DNA from: Candidatus Binatia bacterium
GTDB lineage: Bacteria > Eisenbacteria > RBG-16-71-46 > SZUA-252
Length of the DNA stretch: 64,000 bases
Reading direction: 5' to 3'
Assembly: GCA_035631035.1 (NCBI GenBank)
Contig: DASQJL010000113.1
Location: forward strand, 62,001 to 126,000
Under the pieces are notes generated by a model. That model ran no database searches. It was given only the letters and a program-made list of their open reading frames with translations, and had not been told where the DNA came from. Shown piece by piece: positions 61,975 to 64,000 of this stretch; position 1 is the first letter of the stretch, and each line of letters starts with the position of its first letter. Position numbers and translations under genes: made by a program.

Positions 61975-62625
61975 ATGCGTTTCCAACGACTGCTCCGCGC
62001 GGCGCTCTTGGCCGTGGCGCTCGCCGTAACCGGCGCCGCGTTCCTTGGCGGCTGCGCCTCCAATTCCGGCCTCGTCAACATGTGGCGGGACCCCGCGTAT
62101 CACGAGGCGCCGATGCAGCACATCCTGGTCGTCGGCATCATCCGGAACCCCACGAACCGGCGAATTCTCGAGGACGCTTTCGGGAAGCAGCTGGCCAAGC
62201 GGGGCGTCGAGGCCGTGCCCTCCTACGCCCACTTCCCGGACGCGCCGCCCGACACGATGCAGATCAGCGACGCCGTGAGCCAGGGCAACTACGACGGCGT
62301 GCTCGTCGCGCGACGGCTGCAGCCGGAGCGGACCACGAGCTACGTGCCGGGCTACGTCACCACGCAGCCCGAATATCGCGTGAGCCCCTGGTCGGGTCGG
62401 TATCGGACCTACTGGGTGGACGTGATGCACCCGGGCTACGTCGAGGAGAACATCACCGTGCGGCATGACGTGGAGCTCTGGAGCATGCGCCAGGGTGGAA
62501 CCCTCGTCTGGTCGGCCGTGGGAGAGACGGTGAATCCCTCCGCGCCCACCGAGGTGACGCACGACATCGCGCACAACGTGGTTCCCGAGCTGGAGCGGCA
62601 GGGCTTCATTCCCCGGAAGCGCTGA
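61975..62625 (+). CDS. Hypothetical lipoprotein
   Basis: The 216-residue protein has a lipobox (FLGGC, Cys27) and a compact domain with the pattern LVNMWRDPAYHEAPMQHILVVGI and NYDGVLVARRLQPE...VPG, recalling DUF4136-like lipoproteins, though I cannot confirm it. AGAGG lies 7 nt before ATG 61975; the ATG six nt earlier is too close to the site. It is divergent from comM. Confidence 0.8.
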   Translation: MRFQRLLRAALLAVALAVTGAAFLGGCASNSGLVNMWRDPAYHEAPMQHILVVGIIRNPTNRRILEDAFGKQLAKRGVEAVPSYAHFPDAPPDTMQISDAVSQGNYDGVLVARRLQPERTTSYVPGYVTTQPEYRVSPWSGRYRTYWVDVMHPGYVEENITVRHDVELWSMRQGGTLVWSAVGETVNPSAPTEVTHDIAHNVVPELERQGFIPRKR

Positions 62626-62660
62626 CAAGCCGCGAAGCGGCCCGGCCGGGACGGCGCGCC

Positions 62661-63467
62661 TCAGCCGCCGGCCGCCTCGAGCAGGAGCCGCAGCAGATCG
62701 GGGTGCGTCGCGGCCGAGGCGTCGGGAACGATGCGGCCGCGATAGACGGGATTCCAGGGGTTCGGGATCGCGGTGAAGTGGTAGGCGCCCAGGCCCAGCG
62801 CCTGGGCGCCTCCGACGTCGTGGCGCAGCGAATCGCCGACCATGGCGATCTCCCCCGGCGCGAACGGCAAAGCGCGCAGCACGGCGCGAAAGGCCTCGGG
62901 ACGCGGCTTCCGCACCCCGATGTCGGACGACACGATCAGCGGCCGGAAGACGCGGCCCCAGTCGAACCGTGCCACCGCCCTCCGGATGTAATCGCCATCG
63001 GTCGCATTCGACAGGAGCGCGAGCGCGATTCCCCGCTCCTCCAGGGCGCGCAGCGTCGCCGCGGCGCCGGGGATCTCCTGGAGCAGCTCCTCCTCCGCAC
63101 TGAAGAAATGCGCGATCGCGAGCAGGACCTCAGAGCCTTCCGGCTCGGGCAGGCCGATGTCGCGGAACGTCTCCACGAGCGACACCGAGGCCGGAATCTC
63201 CTCTCCCGACTCGTCCGCGGCCGTCCGGTTGGCCTCGCGGATCGCGAGAAAGCGGTCCAGGAAGCGCAGCCCCCGCTCCCGCGCGAGGAGACCCCGCGAC
63301 TCGAGATGCCGGGTCATACGCTCCGCGCCGGGGACGGCGACGACGTCGGCGTAGTCGGTCCGCTGGGAGTGAAGGGCCGGATCGACGCTCACCAGGGTGT
63401 TGCCGTAATCGAAGATGACCGCTCGAAGGGGAATGGCTCGGCTCGAATTCGGGGTAGAATCGCGCAT
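62661..63467 (-). CDS. HAD-superfamily hydrolase
   Basis: The 268-residue protein has motif I FDYGNTL (Asp20), the Ser/Thr motif LLSNATDGDY, the Lys motif RKPRPEAF and motif IV MVGDSLRHDVGGA. In motif I the second Asp of DxDxT is Gly, seen in some HAD-IA members, so phosphatase action is uncertain and dehalogenase- or lyase-like chemistry possible. The ATG at 63467 has a TAGACT -10 about 20 nt upstream. It is divergent from the ketopantoate-reductase-like gene. Confidence 0.88.
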   Translation of the reverse strand: MRDSTPNSSRAIPLRAVIFDYGNTLVSVDPALHSQRTDYADVVAVPGAERMTRHLESRGLLARERGLRFLDRFLAIREANRTAADESGEEIPASVSLVETFRDIGLPEPEGSEVLLAIAHFFSAEEELLQEIPGAAATLRALEERGIALALLSNATDGDYIRRAVARFDWGRVFRPLIVSSDIGVRKPRPEAFRAVLRALPFAPGEIAMVGDSLRHDVGGAQALGLGAYHFTAIPNPWNPVYRGRIVPDASAATHPDLLRLLLEAAGG

Positions 63468-63487
63468 CGGAACCGCTCGGGCCGGGC

Positions 63488-63493
63488 AGTCTA
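63488..63493 (-). promoter_or_regulatory. Possible -10 of the HAD gene
   Basis: TAGACT on the minus strand in the 63-bp divergent gap, 20 nt before ATG 63467. On the plus strand TCTAAC overlaps it and could serve the divergent gene. Confidence 0.35.
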
Positions 63494-63530
63494 ACTCCGG
63501 CGCAGGGATCGGACCAAGGGGGATCGGCGC

Positions 63531-64000
63531 ATGGCGGAATCGGTCGGCGTCGTCGGCGCGGGAGCCCTGGGATCGCTGCTCGCCTTGAAGCTCGCGCGCG
63601 CCGGACACACGGTCATCGCCTTGGCGCGCTCCGAGGCACGCCGCTCGGCGCTGGCCGCCGACGCGCCGCACGGCCTCACGGTCGAGCGGGACCCCGGAGC
63701 GCTGCGTCCCGCTTCCCTCCTCTTTCTCTGCGTGAAGGCTCGTGACACCGAAGCGGCCGCCGGCGGCTTGTCGACCCTCGCGCCGCGCTTCCCGGGCGTT
63801 TGCTCGCTCCAGAACGGCTGGGATCACATGGCCGTCCTCGAGCGGGCGCTTCCGGGCGCGCCGCTGATCGCCGGAGCGACGTCGCTGGGCGCCTATTTCG
63901 ACGAGGCGGGCTTCCTCCAGGCGTCGCTCGAAGGCCAGACGCTGCTCGCGCCCTGGGGCGGCACGGAGGCGCGGTGGGCCGAATACGCGGCCAGCGTCCT
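63531..64000 (+). CDS. Ketopantoate reductase-family protein, 5' part (cut by window end)
   Basis: 156 codons are visible. They begin with a Rossmann motif (VGVVGAGALGSLLALKLARAG), followed by LLFLCVKARDTEAA and SLQNGWDH, characteristic of 2-dehydropantoate 2-reductases (PanE/ApbA), which use NADPH. The catalytic Lys is expected beyond the end. AAGGGGG precedes ATG 63531. A true PanE or a paralogue of unknown substrate remains open. Confidence 0.88.
   Translation, partial: MAESVGVVGAGALGSLLALKLARAGHTVIALARSEARRSALAADAPHGLTVERDPGALRPASLLFLCVKARDTEAAAGGLSTLAPRFPGVCSLQNGWDHMAVLERALPGAPLIAGATSLGAYFDEAGFLQASLEGQTLLAPWGGTEARWAEYAASV

Overview
The window is about 64 kb of gene-dense, very GC-rich bacterial chromosome with 56 protein genes (two cut by the window edges). 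I see no rRNA, tRNA, CRISPR array or insertion sequence. The mix suggests an uncultured, diderm, aerobic soil or sediment lineage: system II cytochrome c maturation, an Ser/Thr kinase fused to PD40 propeller repeats, OmpA and other outer-membrane proteins, many lipoproteins, and several membrane proteins ending in TPR repeats. Candidatus Eisenbacteria or a related FCB/Acidobacteria-like group would fit, but this is an impression and cannot be confirmed from the sequence alone.

Layout. 1-10.7 kb: DinB-type proteins, ccsBA, a triple-repeat lipoprotein, small membrane proteins, RlpA, a beta-helix protein, a LOG-family protein, a TMTC-like membrane/TPR protein and a small barrel. 10.7-25.4 kb, mostly minus strand: a PD40 kinase, a second TMTC-like protein coupled to a GT2 glycosyltransferase, a large Gly-rich lipoprotein (plus strand), an M48 protease, an alpha/beta hydrolase, YihY, an archaeal-type ATP-dependent DNA ligase and a third membrane/TPR protein.

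25.5-30.5 kb, plus strand: an ABC ATPase and a fused substrate-binding/permease protein of the OpuB/EgtU type run directly into egtB and egtD. This looks like an ergothioneine uptake-plus-synthesis operon.

30.6-40.3 kb: the most striking region. Eight minus-strand genes overlap or nearly abut and face a divergent CoA ligase. They encode a creatininase-family amidohydrolase, an SDR, a Rid-family protein, a crotonase, an acyl-CoA dehydrogenase, the fused anthraniloyl-CoA monooxygenase/reductase, tryptophan 2,3-dioxygenase and kynureninase. Together they read as a route tryptophan -> N-formylkynurenine -> kynurenine -> anthranilate -> 2-aminobenzoyl-CoA -> dearomatised CoA thioester -> ring opening. 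No classical kynurenine formamidase is present; the creatininase-family protein is a candidate replacement. The crotonase and Rid proteins both lack the usual catalytic residues of their families.

40.3-64 kb: a DUF72 protein, a DUF6496 protein with a Ser/Arg tail, an FMN hydroxy-acid oxidase, a LysE-type exporter that may start at ATT, OmpA, a two-component pair, a beta-lactamase/retropepsin fusion, Ada, a DUF255 protein, mnmA with a cysteine desulfurase, a cyclophilin with an Ala/Lys tail, two TPR proteins, ComM, a lipoprotein, an HAD hydrolase and the start of a ketopantoate-reductase-like gene.

At four starts a TATAAT-like element, two or three of them extended -10 boxes, lies only 7-9 nt before the start codon. 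This suggests leaderless or near-leaderless mRNAs in this lineage.
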